Assembly: GCF_021190915.1 (NCBI RefSeq)
Contig: NZ_JAIOAP010000002.1
Coordinates: 434,001 to 498,000 of the forward strand
DNA: 64,000 bases
Reading direction: 5' to 3'
DNA from: Cohnella silvisoli
Lineage (GTDB): Bacteria; Bacillota; Bacilli; Paenibacillales; Paenibacillaceae
The stretch's first letter is position 1, and each line of letters begins with the position of its first letter. Position numbers and translations under genes: made by a program. Of the stretch, positions 1 to 8,837 are shown piece after piece. The notes under the pieces were generated by a model that was given only the letters and a program-made list of their open reading frames with translations, made no database searches and had not been told where the DNA came from.

Positions 1-693
1 GGCCAACTCCGAGCCGACATCCTTGTCCTCGGTCGGAAGCAGCCTGTCCGCCGTTTCGACTAGCGTTACCTCCGTGCCGAAGTCGCTTAGCATAGATGCC
101 CATTCGACTCCGATAACACCGCCGCCAATAATAAGAATAGATGAAGGCCGGGATGACCAATCCAAAGCTTCGTCGCTAGTTGCGATATGAACTCCGTCAT
201 AAACGAGGCCTTCAAGCCGACGAGGACGAGAGCCCGTTGCTATGATTACGTTTTTCGGGATAATCGTGTCCGATTCGCCGTACTTGAGCTCAACCGCGAT
301 TGCGCCGCTTCTCGGGGAAAAAATCGAAGGACCTATTATACGTCCGCTTCCGTTAATGACCTTTATTCCGTGCTGCTTCATAAGGGCCTGCAATCCCTTG
401 TGCAGCTGCTCGACAATGCTATTCTTGCGGTTGAGCACCGCTTTCCAGTCAACTGTTGCCGCAGTTCCCTCGGGTAACGAAACGCCGTAAGATGCCGCTT
501 CCCCGATCGTTGCGTACACTTCCGCGCTTCTAAGCAACGACTTGCTAGGGATGCAACCGCGATGAAGGCATGTCCCGCCCAGCTTATCCCGTTCAATAAT
601 AACAACGCTGCGGCCTGCTTTCGCAGCAAGAACAGCTGCCGTATAGCCTCCCGGCCCGCCGCCTATAATGGCGACATCGACTTCGATGGGCAT
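1..693 (-). CDS. lpdV: dihydrolipoyl dehydrogenase E3, branched-chain keto acid type (5' part)
   Basis: This is the N-terminal 231 codons of a flavoprotein disulfide reductase; the rest lies beyond the window's left edge. The FAD-binding motif GGGPGGYTAA is near the N-terminus, and the redox-active disulfide lies in GGTCLHRGCIPSKSLLRS. A second Rossmann motif (IIGGGVIGVEWAS) is near the cut end. The HRGCIPSK variant resembles the Bacillus E3 of branched-chain 2-oxo acid dehydrogenase (LpdV/BfmBC), which also lies near spo0A in Bacillus, so I prefer this over the pyruvate dehydrogenase E3. In the complex it reoxidises lipoamide with NAD+. The ATG start has a GGAGGGG site 5 bases upstream. Confidence 0.85.
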   Translation of the reverse strand, partial: MPIEVDVAIIGGGPGGYTAAVLAAKAGRSVVIIERDKLGGTCLHRGCIPSKSLLRSAEVYATIGEAASYGVSLPEGTAATVDWKAVLNRKNSIVEQLHKGLQALMKQHGIKVINGSGRIIGPSIFSPRSGAIAVELKYGESDTIIPKNVIIATGSRPRRLEGLVYDGVHIATSDEALDWSSRPSSILIIGGGVIGVEWASMLSDFGTEVTLVETADRLLPTEDKDVGSELA

Positions 694-807
694 AGTTTCC
701 CCTCCGTATGTAAAAAACTCACGTTTCCATTGTACCTTTTTTTGCTGCCCGGGACAAAATCCTTTTCGACGATATTCCATTGACTCATTATTCTCGTACC
801 CTGACAA

Positions 808-840
808 CTAAAAGAGCGGCGACCCATTTGGGTCACCGCG
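808..840 (-). terminator. terminator of the acetylation operon
   Basis: On the minus strand a 10-bp GC-rich stem with an AAAT loop (816-839) is followed by CTCTTTT just after the stop of the AlgJ-like gene. It ends the two-gene operon on its right. Confidence 0.7.
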
Positions 841-852
841 ACAGTAATATGC

Positions 853-2094
853 TTATTTAGCTGCGTCCAATTCCTCGATTAGGAGCTTGGCGATGCCGTC
901 GTTCCGGGCTACGGTCGAGTTGTTAAGGAACAATACGTCTGTAATCTTCTGTTCTTTAACGAATTCGGTCAAGCTTTCATTAAAGTGCCTAGGGTCAAGA
1001 TAGTAGACCTTCTCGAAATGCGGCAACAGGAACGGGATAAATGCGTTAGCGTAAGAATCTTTGACTACGACGATCCGTTTGCCGTTGTTGTTATTCGTCT
1101 TGATTTCCCCCCACGGAAAATCTCCTCCGAGGAATACCGCATAAAATGTGCTGCTATTCTTGGCATAATTCGGATCCACTACTTTACGTTGAATAGCTTT
1201 GCCTGTGGAAGAGTGCATCGTATACGTATAACTCGTAAACGGCGTGTAATAAGTGAGCGTATCCGGGTGAGTTTTGAGCTCATTTTTCAATGTCTGTTTA
1301 TAAGCCGTCCCCAGGAATTCTTTGATATCGTTTTTCTTGTACTTACTGAGCGGAACCGGCGTTTCGCCGATTTTCTCCATAAGCTTCGAATAGGCGTAAT
1401 AAGCGCCAAGCGCTGTCCAGTGGTGATCGGTACGGAAATAGACGTATTCATCTTTGTGATCGTTTAACCCGCCGTAAGCGTCAACCTGTCCAATTTCCTC
1501 ATCTAGAAGACCATTGATGTGCGCAAACGCGTCTTTCTGCGAATCCGACAATTCCTTGTACTTCTCGTTCTCGATGAATTCAATTGAAGTAGGCGCTAAC
1601 AAGGAGTATACGCGTACTTTAGAGTCGACGGAATCTCGAAACCGATTTAGTGCGTCTGCATACATTTCTGCTGCCGGAGCCGAATATTTGAACGCCGTAA
1701 AAGCCCGATCCTTAAATATTAAATATTGACTGGAATTGACATCGGTAACGGAACTGCCTTCGCCCTTGTCGGTCTGACTAACGGCCATGTTATCGCCGCC
1801 TTGAACAACGATGGAGGCACCATCCTCGTCCGGAAATCCTTTAAGTTCTTTTAATCCGGTTCCAACTTGGACGAGTGAAGTCCGGAAAGCGAAATTATCG
1901 GAGAAGTAATTATCGAAATCGCGCGTATAAGCACCGTCGAAAAATCGATCTACCGTAAATTCCGGCTGCTTAGTTATATCACGCTGCTCGAGTTGAGACA
2001 TTTCCTGCGATTGCGGCCGAAATAAATTCACAACAGCAAACCCGAAAATAAAAACCAAAAACAAAATGAGATTAAGCTTGACCTGCAACTTCAT
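853..2094 (-). CDS. DHHW/AlgJ-like protein, probable polysaccharide O-acetylation partner
   Basis: The protein has about 413 residues. It has one N-terminal membrane segment (LNLILFLVFIFGFAVVNLF) followed by an extracytoplasmic domain with the motif YFRTDHHWTALG near the middle, the signature of the DHHW family. Such proteins pair with MBOAT acyltransferases of the AlgI/DltB type and are thought to pass acetyl groups to an exported polysaccharide. The upstream MBOAT gene ends only 14 bases away, so they form one operon. I chose the internal ATG (MKLQVK) because GAGGAGG lies just upstream; the longer form starting five codons earlier would place that site inside the gene. The polysaccharide substrate cannot be told from sequence. 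Confidence 0.8.
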   Translation of the reverse strand: MKLQVKLNLILFLVFIFGFAVVNLFRPQSQEMSQLEQRDITKQPEFTVDRFFDGAYTRDFDNYFSDNFAFRTSLVQVGTGLKELKGFPDEDGASIVVQGGDNMAVSQTDKGEGSSVTDVNSSQYLIFKDRAFTAFKYSAPAAEMYADALNRFRDSVDSKVRVYSLLAPTSIEFIENEKYKELSDSQKDAFAHINGLLDEEIGQVDAYGGLNDHKDEYVYFRTDHHWTALGAYYAYSKLMEKIGETPVPLSKYKKNDIKEFLGTAYKQTLKNELKTHPDTLTYYTPFTSYTYTMHSSTGKAIQRKVVDPNYAKNSSTFYAVFLGGDFPWGEIKTNNNNGKRIVVVKDSYANAFIPFLLPHFEKVYYLDPRHFNESLTEFVKEQKITDVLFLNNSTVARNDGIAKLLIEELDAAK

Positions 2095-2108
2095 ATTCAC
2101 CCTCCTCA

Positions 2109-3518
2109 TCAGAACCGATAATAAAGAAACGGATTATACGTGCTGCCGATTAGCAGTATCGTAGCGATAATAAGAATCGAGATATTAAGCACCGGTATGC
2201 CTAAACCGTTGAGGCCAACCCCAAGCTTAGGATTGGATTCCGCCAATCGCGCAAACATCCACTTCATAAGAGGCGTCGAAGCGATGATGGCAACAAGAAA
2301 TAGCAATAAATTTTCTTTGAAGTAAATTTGCAACTCAAGCGTATACCATTCTCTATGGTACAATCCGAACATCGTTAGCAGCGCTTTAATAGCTGACTTG
2401 AGGTCGGTAAAGTAAAACCAGACCCAGCCCACAAGCATAGCTAGCGTGGAGTACACATGTGCGACGAACGACGGGGATTTCTCCAGCAATTTTCCAATAA
2501 ACAGTCTTTCAAGGTAGATCAGCAATCCGAAATAAAGGCCCCAAATGATAAAGTTCCAGCTCGCACCGTGCCAGAAGCCTGTCAGAAACCAAACGACGAA
2601 TAAGTTACGCAAATAAAATTTTCTGTTGCCGCCTAACGGAATGTATACGTAATCCCGGAAAAATCCGCCTAGAGACATGTTCCAACGCCGCCAGAAATCG
2701 CCTGCAGACTTCGATATATACGGATAGTTGAAGTTTTCGCGCAAGTTAAACCCGAACATTTTACCTAAGCCGATCGCCATATCCGAATAACCGGAGAAAT
2801 CAAAGTAGATTTGCAGGGCAAACAAGCTGATTCCGAACCATATGCCGAGAACGGAAGATGAGCCGGAACTCGGATTAAGTAACTGCGACACGCTCTCGCC
2901 AAGCAAATTGGCGATAATGACTTTTTTGCCGAGACCGATCATGAAGCGGGTAATTCCTTCGCTAAAACCTGCCATCGTTACCTTGGGATTATCAATCTGG
3001 TGCTGAATATCCGAATAGCGGATAATCGGGCCAGCGACCAAATGAGGAAAGAAGGAAACATATAGCAATAGCTTCTTAGGAGACCTAGGCGCTTTGATCG
3101 TACCCTTATAGACGTCTGTCAGGTAACAAATGATTTCGAATGTGAAAAAAGAAATCCCGATAGGCAAAGTTACTTCAGGATGAGGGATGTTGAACGGTAA
3201 AAACGAGTTTATGTTATCGACAAGAAACCCGGCATATTTGAAAAAGCCCAATATCCCGATGTTGACCGCGATCGCAGCGATAAACTGCGCCTTGGCCAAC
3301 CAAGTTCCTCTATATTTCTCTATGCCAAGAGCAAATAAATAACCTATTATCGACGCTAGCAGCAGTAAGATAATCCACACGGGTTCCCCCCATGCGTAAA
3401 ATGCGAAGGAAAAGAAGATCAGAATCCAGTTGCGGTACGTCGTATTCTTAAAAACGAAGTAAGCAATAAGCAAAATCGGCAAGAACAGGTACAAAAAGAA
3501 TAAGCTGGAAAATACCAC
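2109..3518 (-). CDS. MBOAT family membrane O-acyltransferase (AlgI/DltB-like)
   Basis: A 469-residue polytopic membrane protein with about ten hydrophobic segments. It carries the MBOAT landmarks FWRRWNMSLGGFFRDYVYIPLGG and FLTGFWHGASWNF; the His in the second motif is the conserved active-site residue of the family. It matches AlgI-type enzymes in length. It would carry acetyl groups across the membrane, and the DHHW/AlgJ-like protein encoded directly downstream would finish transfer to a polymer. The start is GTG with GGAG about 10 bases upstream. The alternative DltB role in lipoteichoic acid D-alanylation is unlikely because no dltA, dltC or dltD is nearby. Confidence 0.85.
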   Translation of the reverse strand: MVFSSLFFLYLFLPILLIAYFVFKNTTYRNWILIFFSFAFYAWGEPVWIILLLLASIIGYLFALGIEKYRGTWLAKAQFIAAIAVNIGILGFFKYAGFLVDNINSFLPFNIPHPEVTLPIGISFFTFEIICYLTDVYKGTIKAPRSPKKLLLYVSFFPHLVAGPIIRYSDIQHQIDNPKVTMAGFSEGITRFMIGLGKKVIIANLLGESVSQLLNPSSGSSSVLGIWFGISLFALQIYFDFSGYSDMAIGLGKMFGFNLRENFNYPYISKSAGDFWRRWNMSLGGFFRDYVYIPLGGNRKFYLRNLFVVWFLTGFWHGASWNFIIWGLYFGLLIYLERLFIGKLLEKSPSFVAHVYSTLAMLVGWVWFYFTDLKSAIKALLTMFGLYHREWYTLELQIYFKENLLLFLVAIIASTPLMKWMFARLAESNPKLGVGLNGLGIPVLNISILIIATILLIGSTYNPFLYYRF

Positions 3519-3673
3519 TTCCCGTATCTCCTCTCTCTCTAGTTTTCTTGTGTCATAATACCATAGGTTTTTGTCGGATCATAGTGGATATGAGAGGAGT
3601 TTGATGGCTTTCATAGACAATTCCTACGTAAATCGTTATGATTAAAGGAATGGAAGGAGGGCTTTCACAACCT

Positions 3674-3988
3674 ATGAAATTGATTATACAACGCCTGATT
3701 GCCATTCTACTTCTTGTCATTCCCGGCCTCGGTGCCGCTTACGGTTTTTTGCTTATGAAAGACGCTCTGTACGATTACTTCGCGCAAATGGGTGGCGTTG
3801 ATTCGTCAGCTCCCGATTTTTCCTGGGGGTCGTTTATAATCGGAGCTATTCTTTTTCTGATCGGAATCGGCTTTATCGGCGGTTGGACCTTTTTCCGGGA
3901 TCGCAAACGCAATTATTTATCTTCACGTTTTCGGCCCAGCAAGCCTCGCCCGCCGCGTCCGAGCGTTGATGATGGCAAGTCGGAATAA
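3674..3988 (+). CDS. yqzF: DUF2627 membrane protein (YqzF-like)
   Basis: A small protein of about 104 residues with two hydrophobic segments (LIAILLLVIPGLGAAYGFLL and SFIIGAILFLIGIGFIGG) and a basic, Pro-rich tail. The first segment with its PGLGAAYG turn resembles DUF2627 proteins such as Bacillus YqzF, whose function is unknown. I placed the start at the ATG of MKLIIQ because GGAAGGAGGG lies upstream, though the spacer is long (about 13 bases). An in-frame ATG 36 bases earlier is possible. It is transcribed against its neighbours and closes with its own terminator. Confidence 0.65.
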   Translation: MKLIIQRLIAILLLVIPGLGAAYGFLLMKDALYDYFAQMGGVDSSAPDFSWGSFIIGAILFLIGIGFIGGWTFFRDRKRNYLSSRFRPSKPRPPRPSVDDGKSE

Positions 3989-4010
3989 ACGAATTGCAAA
4001 TACCGGTTTC

Positions 4011-4047
4011 AAGGCTCCTCCCCACTACGTGGCGGCGGAGCCTTTTT
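4011..4047 (+). terminator. terminator after yqzF
   Basis: AAGGCTCC and GGAGCC form a stem followed by TTTTT on the plus strand. The hairpin overlaps the 3' end of the convergent minus-strand gene (stop at 4025), so the two genes share this sequence. Confidence 0.7.
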
Positions 4048-4300
4048 GCTTACCGAAACGATCGCGGAACCTTTGTTGGGCCGCGAGTTCAATGGATCTG
4101 GAAATCGCCTGTCGCCGAATTCGTTTATCCCGCTCTGTACCCTCAAGGAGCCAAAACTGTTCATCATCATATAGATCGAGCAATGTCGCCTTTGCCGCAA
4201 CCGTTGCCAATGCTTCCTCTGCAAGCAGATGAATACATAACGAATAACAGAATACTTCTATGGATTTCAAACCGTCGATCCGCTTCCGATAATCGCTCAT
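4025..4300 (-). CDS. uncharacterised small helical protein
   Basis: A 91-residue protein I do not recognise. It is Ala-, Leu- and Arg-rich, with no signal peptide or membrane segment, and looks all-helical. Its ATG overlaps the stop of the carboxypeptidase gene in an ATGA junction, which points to coupled translation and a real gene rather than a chance frame. Its 3' end lies inside the terminator hairpin of the convergent yqzF. Its role may relate to the upstream cell-wall gene, but that is only inferred from position. Confidence 0.5.
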   Translation of the reverse strand: MSDYRKRIDGLKSIEVFCYSLCIHLLAEEALATVAAKATLLDLYDDEQFWLLEGTERDKRIRRQAISRSIELAAQQRFRDRFGKQKGSAAT

Positions 4301-5186
4301 GAGGCAGCCGCCTCGCCATAGGCTAATAGCTTCTTCGTCTCTTCGAACCGCGCTTCGGGCGAATTCGTTCCCATCACGACCGTAATATACCGTCTCCCGT
4401 CCAGCACCGTCGTTCCGGCAAAGCAGTATCCCGCACGTTTCGTGTACCCGGTCTTCAATCCGTCGTTGCCTTTCGTCCCATACCGCTGCCCAGGCAGCAT
4501 TTCGTTCGTGGTCGGTAAATCCTTATTTTCAATGCCAGTAGTTGAAGCCTGTTTAGTTACCTTCAACACTTCCGGATGGGTTTCGATCAAATAACGTGCT
4601 AACAAAGCGACATCTTTGGCTGTCATTTCCGTATCGCCATCCGCAGCGGCAGTAGCGTAATTATCCAAGTCAACGCTGGATAGACCCGTTGCATTGGCAA
4701 AATGGGTATCCGCGGACAATCCGATTTGTTGTGATTTGACGTTCATTCGTTTCACGAAATTCGCTTCCGAGCCATCTGAGAATTCGGCTAACGCTATTGC
4801 GGCATCATTAGCGGAATGGATAGCCATAGCATTAAACAGTTGTCTTACGGTAACCGTTTGCCCAGTGACAAGCCCCATTCCGGCTCCACCTACATTTGCT
4901 GCATAGGAGCTGACGACAACCTGATCCTCCCAACCGATCTTGCCTTCTTTGAGCTTGTCCAATACTAGCACTTCGGTCATCATCTTAGACATGCTCGCCG
5001 GAGGTAAAGGTCCTGGGCGTTGCTCAGATAAAGCCACTTCCCCGTATCTGCATCCATCAATACCGCAGATACTACATTTAACTCTAAATCGTAGTCCTTC
5101 GCAAAACCTAACTTTTCCCTAATGTTCAGTGACCATCCGACAACCAAAATCAATGCCGCTAAAATCAATAACCGTTTCCACTTCAT
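4297..5186 (-). pseudogene. D-alanyl-D-alanine carboxypeptidase (DacA/S11 type), frameshifted
   Basis: Two overlapping frames make one S11 peptidase. The first (start ATG 5186, GGAGGG site) has a signal anchor, LILAALILVVGWSLNI, and the strand SAVLMDADTGKWLYLSNAQ. The second continues with GPLPPASMSKMMTEVLVLDK, which holds the catalytic SxxK, then HSANDAAIAL and KTGYTKRAGYCFAG, the SxN and KTG motifs. The frame changes near 5012; one extra G there would restore NAQGPLPPASMSK. All catalytic motifs survive, so this is either a very recent mutation or a sequencing error. It follows a VanRS-like regulator pair, fitting a role in trimming cell-wall stem peptides. Confidence 0.8.
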
Positions 5187-5273
5187 GTAACTTTTCCCTC
5201 CTGAACACCACTCTATATTGTTCATTGTAGGGGTAACTTTTTAAACAAAACGAAAGCAAATCATAAGATTACC

Positions 5274-6362
5274 TTAAGATAACGGGAGTCTGACTCGAAA
5301 GTTAGTGCTATTGCCATCACTGGATACCATTATCGAACCCCCATGCTTCTCGACCAACCCTTTTGAAATCGCCAGACCTAAACCCGTCCCCCCTGTGTTC
5401 TCCGTCCTGGATTTATCGACTCTATAAAACCGGTCGAATAAATGGGGTAAGTCCGCAGAAGGAATCGCCTCGCCATAGTTGACGACTTCAATAACAGCCT
5501 CCGTATCGTGCTCGCTTAAGAAAATGTCCACCTTACCGCCTGAATGCCCATACGATATCGCGTTGGCAAGCAGGTTCTCGAATACGCGTACTAGCTTATC
5601 CGGGTCTCCCATGATCGATAATTCGCTCACGCTCGTAATGAGGCGTCCTTTCATATTTGCATTTTCCAGCGACAACCGGTGATGTACGAGCAGCTGATTC
5701 ATCATTTCAACGAGGTTAAAGGCATGTTTCCTAAGAGGAATGACATCATGGCGCATTCGCGTATACTCGAACAAATCGTTAATGAGCACATTCAATCTTT
5801 CGGCTTTTGCATAAGCAATCTGAACATAATGCCTAAGCTCGACTTCATCTCTATAGCGGTCCTGCTCGATTAGCCCGAGATATCCAATAATCGAAGTGAG
5901 CGGCGTGCGCAAATCGTGGGACACGTTCGTGATAAGCTCGTTTTTCGTTTGTTCGGCATTCCTTTCTTCATCGAGCGATCGTTTGAGCTCCTCCACCAAT
6001 AAATTCATATTTTCAGCGAGTAAGGTTACTTCATTGTTCTGCTTAACGGGAACGGTATCGTTAAAATGTCCATTCGCGATATGTTCCACGGAACGGCTAA
6101 GCTGGTCATAATAACTGAAACGTCTCCAGTTTATGAGCACCATATAGAAGCAAAACAACACAAAACAACCAAACAACATCAAGGGCATCTGACCGAACGC
6201 ATAATAAATATCCCTCAAAAAAGAGCGCTGAGTGTAATTGTTCCGAGTCATTCGTTCCAATACGATAATTGCCAAATAATTAGTTAGAACGGCGAGCACC
6301 GAACTCAATACAATCTGCCAAACCATACGCCACGCCATCCGCAAAGCCAGATTAGGTTTCAA
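5274..6362 (-). CDS. sensor histidine kinase, VanS-like
   Basis: A transmembrane sensor kinase of about 362 residues. Two membrane helices flank a short extracellular loop, followed by HAMP. Then come the H-box NVSHDLRTPLTSIIGYL (phosphorylated His), an N-box NLLANAISYG and a G-box ENTGGTGLGLAISKGL. It would phosphorylate the response regulator encoded just upstream, with which it overlaps by about ten bases. The start is uncertain: the longest frame begins at TTG 6374, directly against GGGGGG, and the next TTG (6362) has a 12-base spacer, so I chose the latter. Size, short loop and the neighbouring carboxypeptidase resemble VanS-type systems that govern peptidoglycan peptidases. Confidence 0.85.
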   Translation of the reverse strand: MKPNLALRMAWRMVWQIVLSSVLAVLTNYLAIIVLERMTRNNYTQRSFLRDIYYAFGQMPLMLFGCFVLFCFYMVLINWRRFSYYDQLSRSVEHIANGHFNDTVPVKQNNEVTLLAENMNLLVEELKRSLDEERNAEQTKNELITNVSHDLRTPLTSIIGYLGLIEQDRYRDEVELRHYVQIAYAKAERLNVLINDLFEYTRMRHDVIPLRKHAFNLVEMMNQLLVHHRLSLENANMKGRLITSVSELSIMGDPDKLVRVFENLLANAISYGHSGGKVDIFLSEHDTEAVIEVVNYGEAIPSADLPHLFDRFYRVDKSRTENTGGTGLGLAISKGLVEKHGGSIMVSSDGNSTNFRVRLPLS

Positions 6363-7050
6363 TTTTGTAGCCAACCCCCCATACGGTCACGATCAGCTTG
6401 CGGCCCATCTCGTGCTCGAGCTTGTCCCGAAGCTTGCTTATGTGCACCATTACCGTATTGTTAGATTCAAAATATTTTTCCTTCCATACCTGTTGGAAAA
6501 TATCTTCGGCGCTAAACACGCGCCCCGGGTTGCTTGCAAGCAAATATAGAATGCCAAATTCCGTTGACGTCAAATGAACGGGACGACCGTCAACTTCTGC
6601 GGAATGGGTCGATTTGTTAACGGTCAGCTCATTAATCTTCAATAACCCGTCTTCATCCTGCGCTATCGGGGCTTGCTGCCCGTATTGATAAGCACGCCGG
6701 AGCAGGGTCTTAACCCTTACGACCAATTCCAACGGATTAAAGGGCTTCACAACGTAATCGTCAGCCCCCGTCATTAACCCGAGAATCTTATCCATGTCCT
6801 CCGCTTTGGCGCTAACCATCAGAATCGGAATTGAACCGGTTTCTCGCACGCGTCGGCATACTTCCATCCCATCCATCTTCGGCATCATGATGTCTAGAAC
6901 GAGAAGATGGAATTCTTGAAGGGACAGCAATTCCAATGCTCCTTCTCCATCATGGGCTTGAGCGGTTTCAAAGCCTTCGTTCCGTAAATAAATATCGATC
7001 AGATTGGCGATTTCACGATCATCGTCAACGATTAGAATTTTTTTGGCCAT
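6352..7050 (-). CDS. OmpR/PhoB family response regulator, VanR-like
   Basis: A 232-residue two-domain regulator. The receiver domain starts KILIVDDDREIANL and has the phospho-acceptor Asp in LLVLDIMMPKMDG and the conserved Lys in VVKPFNP. The C-terminal winged helix contains LTSTEFGILYLLASNPGRVFS and ends GVGYKIET. It is the first gene of a run with the sensor kinase and the frameshifted D,D-carboxypeptidase. Vancomycin-resistance type regulators (VanR) have this organisation, but no ligase genes (vanH, vanA, vanX) are present here, so cell-wall homeostasis is the safer reading. Confidence 0.9.
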   Translation of the reverse strand: MAKKILIVDDDREIANLIDIYLRNEGFETAQAHDGEGALELLSLQEFHLLVLDIMMPKMDGMEVCRRVRETGSIPILMVSAKAEDMDKILGLMTGADDYVVKPFNPLELVVRVKTLLRRAYQYGQQAPIAQDEDGLLKINELTVNKSTHSAEVDGRPVHLTSTEFGILYLLASNPGRVFSAEDIFQQVWKEKYFESNNTVMVHISKLRDKLEHEMGRKLIVTVWGVGYKIET

Positions 7051-7212
7051 CGGCAGGCGACTCCTTTGTCGGAAAGCATAAACTCCGTTTCCTATTCGGC
7101 ATTATCTTCCCCACTATACCTCAACCGTTGCATTTCTGTCCGCACATCGAGCAAGGTTTTACACTTTTTAAGAAAGCCTTAAGGTTTACTTTAGTTTTAA
7201 GATTTTGTCATT

Positions 7213-7271
7213 AAAAAAGACGGCTCGTCCGAGAATCCGTCGAACATTGGATTCGGAAAGCCGTCTTTTCT
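7213..7271 (-). terminator. terminator after the parvulin gene
   Basis: On the minus strand AAAAGACGGCTTTCCGAATCC pairs with GGATTCTCGGACGAGCCGTC, followed by TTTTTT. It separates the parvulin gene from the regulator operon. Confidence 0.75.
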
Positions 7272-7279
7272 TGTTTATT

Positions 7280-8461
7280 TTACTTTGCTGCCGGAGAAGC
7301 TGACGGAGATGCTGATGCCGTCGGCTCAGGCTCTTTTTTCAACAGGTTTTTGTAATTTTTGTCTTTTTTCATTTTTTCGATCCACGTCTGACCTTCGGTT
7401 TGAAGCTTCTCATTATAGAAAGCTTCCTTTACTTGGTCTTTGAGACCGTCGTAAGCCGGAATAACCGCTTCTTTAATGTCCGTCACTTTGATGATATGGA
7501 AGCCGCTCTCGGCTTCGACGACTTCGCTCATTTGACCTTTAGCAAGCGCGAAAGCCGCTGTTTCGAATCCGGTATTCATTTTGCCGCGCGGGAAAAATCC
7601 AAGGTCGCCGCCATTGTCTTTAGAGCCAGGATCCTGTGATTTCTCTTTAGCCAGCATCGCGAAATCTTTACCCGCCTTCAAATCGGTCAATACCGCTTCA
7701 GCTTCTTCTTTAGTCTTCAGAAGAATGTGAGAAGCTTTCACTTCTTTCGGAGTCGTTGCGAAGTTTTCTTTATTTTTATCGAAGTACGTTTTCAGATCAT
7801 TGTCCGTCACCGGATTTTGTTTCTCGTACAATTTTTTGAATTTGAGTTGCGTCTTCAGCTTTTCCTTGAATGATTCCAGGGTCATGCCGGACTGCTGCAA
7901 CGCCGCCGTAAGATCCTCGTCCGTTGTAATGTTGTTGGCTTTCTTGATATTTTCGATTTCTTTCTTAACGTCCTCGTCAGTGACGGCAATACCTGCTTTT
8001 TCGGATTCCGAATCAATCAGTTTAAGCTCGGCGATATTATCAACTAAAGCGCTTTGTTGCTCATTGCTCATTGGCTTGGTCATCTCGGCAAGCATGTCGG
8101 ATTTCTTAAGGGTTATTCCATCCATCTTCCCGACAACTTCATCCAAGCTGCCACCAGATGGGTTACGGACGAGCACGAACACTAAGGCAATTATTGCGAT
8201 AGCCGTAATTACCCAAGGAGCAATCATCGCTCCTGTGTTTCTTGCAGGAGCCGAAGGCGGTGTGGAATAATTCGTCGTTTCGCCTGAAGGGACAACGCCT
8301 GCGATTACCTCCCGTTGCTCTTGCTCATCTAATTCCTTCTCGATTTCCTCATTCTCGAAGACATCGTTCTCGACGACTTCGCTTTCATTGATTTCTTTCT
8401 CGATTTCTTCGTTCGTAAGCTGTTCGTTATCGTTCAATTCATTCTCTTTACGTTCGCTCAT
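7280..8461 (-). CDS. membrane-anchored peptidyl-prolyl isomerase (SurA_N plus parvulin domain)
   Basis: About 393 residues. The first 75 are very acidic (Glu/Asn-rich) and probably cytoplasmic. A single membrane helix, APWVITAIAIIALVFVLV, follows, then a SurA_N-like chaperone region. A parvulin PPIase domain comes next, with the signature VKASHILLKTKEEAEAVL and GGDLGFFPRGKM, and a Ser/Pro/Ala tail. It would help secreted proteins fold outside the membrane, like PrsA. Unlike PrsA it has no lipobox; the anchor is a helix with a long acidic inner tail. The second ATG (MSERKEN) has the better spacing to GGAGG. Confidence 0.85.
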   Translation of the reverse strand: MSERKENELNDNEQLTNEEIEKEINESEVVENDVFENEEIEKELDEQEQREVIAGVVPSGETTNYSTPPSAPARNTGAMIAPWVITAIAIIALVFVLVRNPSGGSLDEVVGKMDGITLKKSDMLAEMTKPMSNEQQSALVDNIAELKLIDSESEKAGIAVTDEDVKKEIENIKKANNITTDEDLTAALQQSGMTLESFKEKLKTQLKFKKLYEKQNPVTDNDLKTYFDKNKENFATTPKEVKASHILLKTKEEAEAVLTDLKAGKDFAMLAKEKSQDPGSKDNGGDLGFFPRGKMNTGFETAAFALAKGQMSEVVEAESGFHIIKVTDIKEAVIPAYDGLKDQVKEAFYNEKLQTEGQTWIEKMKKDKNYKNLLKKEPEPTASASPSASPAAK

Positions 8462-8547
8462 TAACATGTACCCTCCTCAAAATTTTACAATCGCCTCATT
8501 TACTATATCAGAATTTCGGGATTATACCTTAAAGACTCCTAAATTTT

Positions 8548-8760
8548 TTGCGAAATTCCGACGGAGTACTATCATAGATCGACTTAAATCTTTGTTAAAG
8601 CAACCAAAGTTCGCCAGCGAGCCGAAATTAACGGTTATCGCTAGCCGGAGCAAGGTACTCAAGTCGTTCCATCCATTGGAGCTGCATCGATCATCATCAC
8701 GCTATAACAATCCAAAGAGCTTGCCGACAGTCCATAGGGGACCACGGCAAGCTCTTTTAA
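8548..8760 (+). ncRNA. possible small RNA in the 370-base gap between parvulin and the next gene
   Basis: The gap 8468-8837 has no convincing gene. On the plus strand a possible sigma-A promoter, TTGCGA (8548-8553), 16 bases, TATCAT (8570-8575), is followed about 140 bases later by a strong hairpin, AAAGAGCTTGCCG with CGGCAAGCTCTTTT (8713-8758). The better T-run lies on the plus strand, where no plus-strand gene needs a terminator. This predicts a transcript of about 180 bases. The hairpin may instead serve the minus-strand gene upstream of it, so I am not sure. Confidence 0.25.
8713..8758. terminator. strong, possibly bidirectional terminator hairpin
   Basis: A 13-bp perfect stem (AAAGAGCTTGCCG with CGGCAAGCTCTTT) around a loop of about 19 bases, with TTTT on the plus-strand side. 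It can also stop minus-strand transcription after the 75-residue gene at 8838. Confidence 0.7.
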
Positions 8761-8837
8761 CCAATAATTGACCATGCTACTTACCACTCACGATCTTCTC
8801 GACTTCTTACGCGCTTATTGGCAAGTCGCCGATTGTC

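Noticed and set aside
985..1467. 160-codon plus-strand frame over the AlgJ-like gene
   Set aside because: It is a shadow of the DHHW-family gene on the other strand, with no ribosome site and no recognisable domain.
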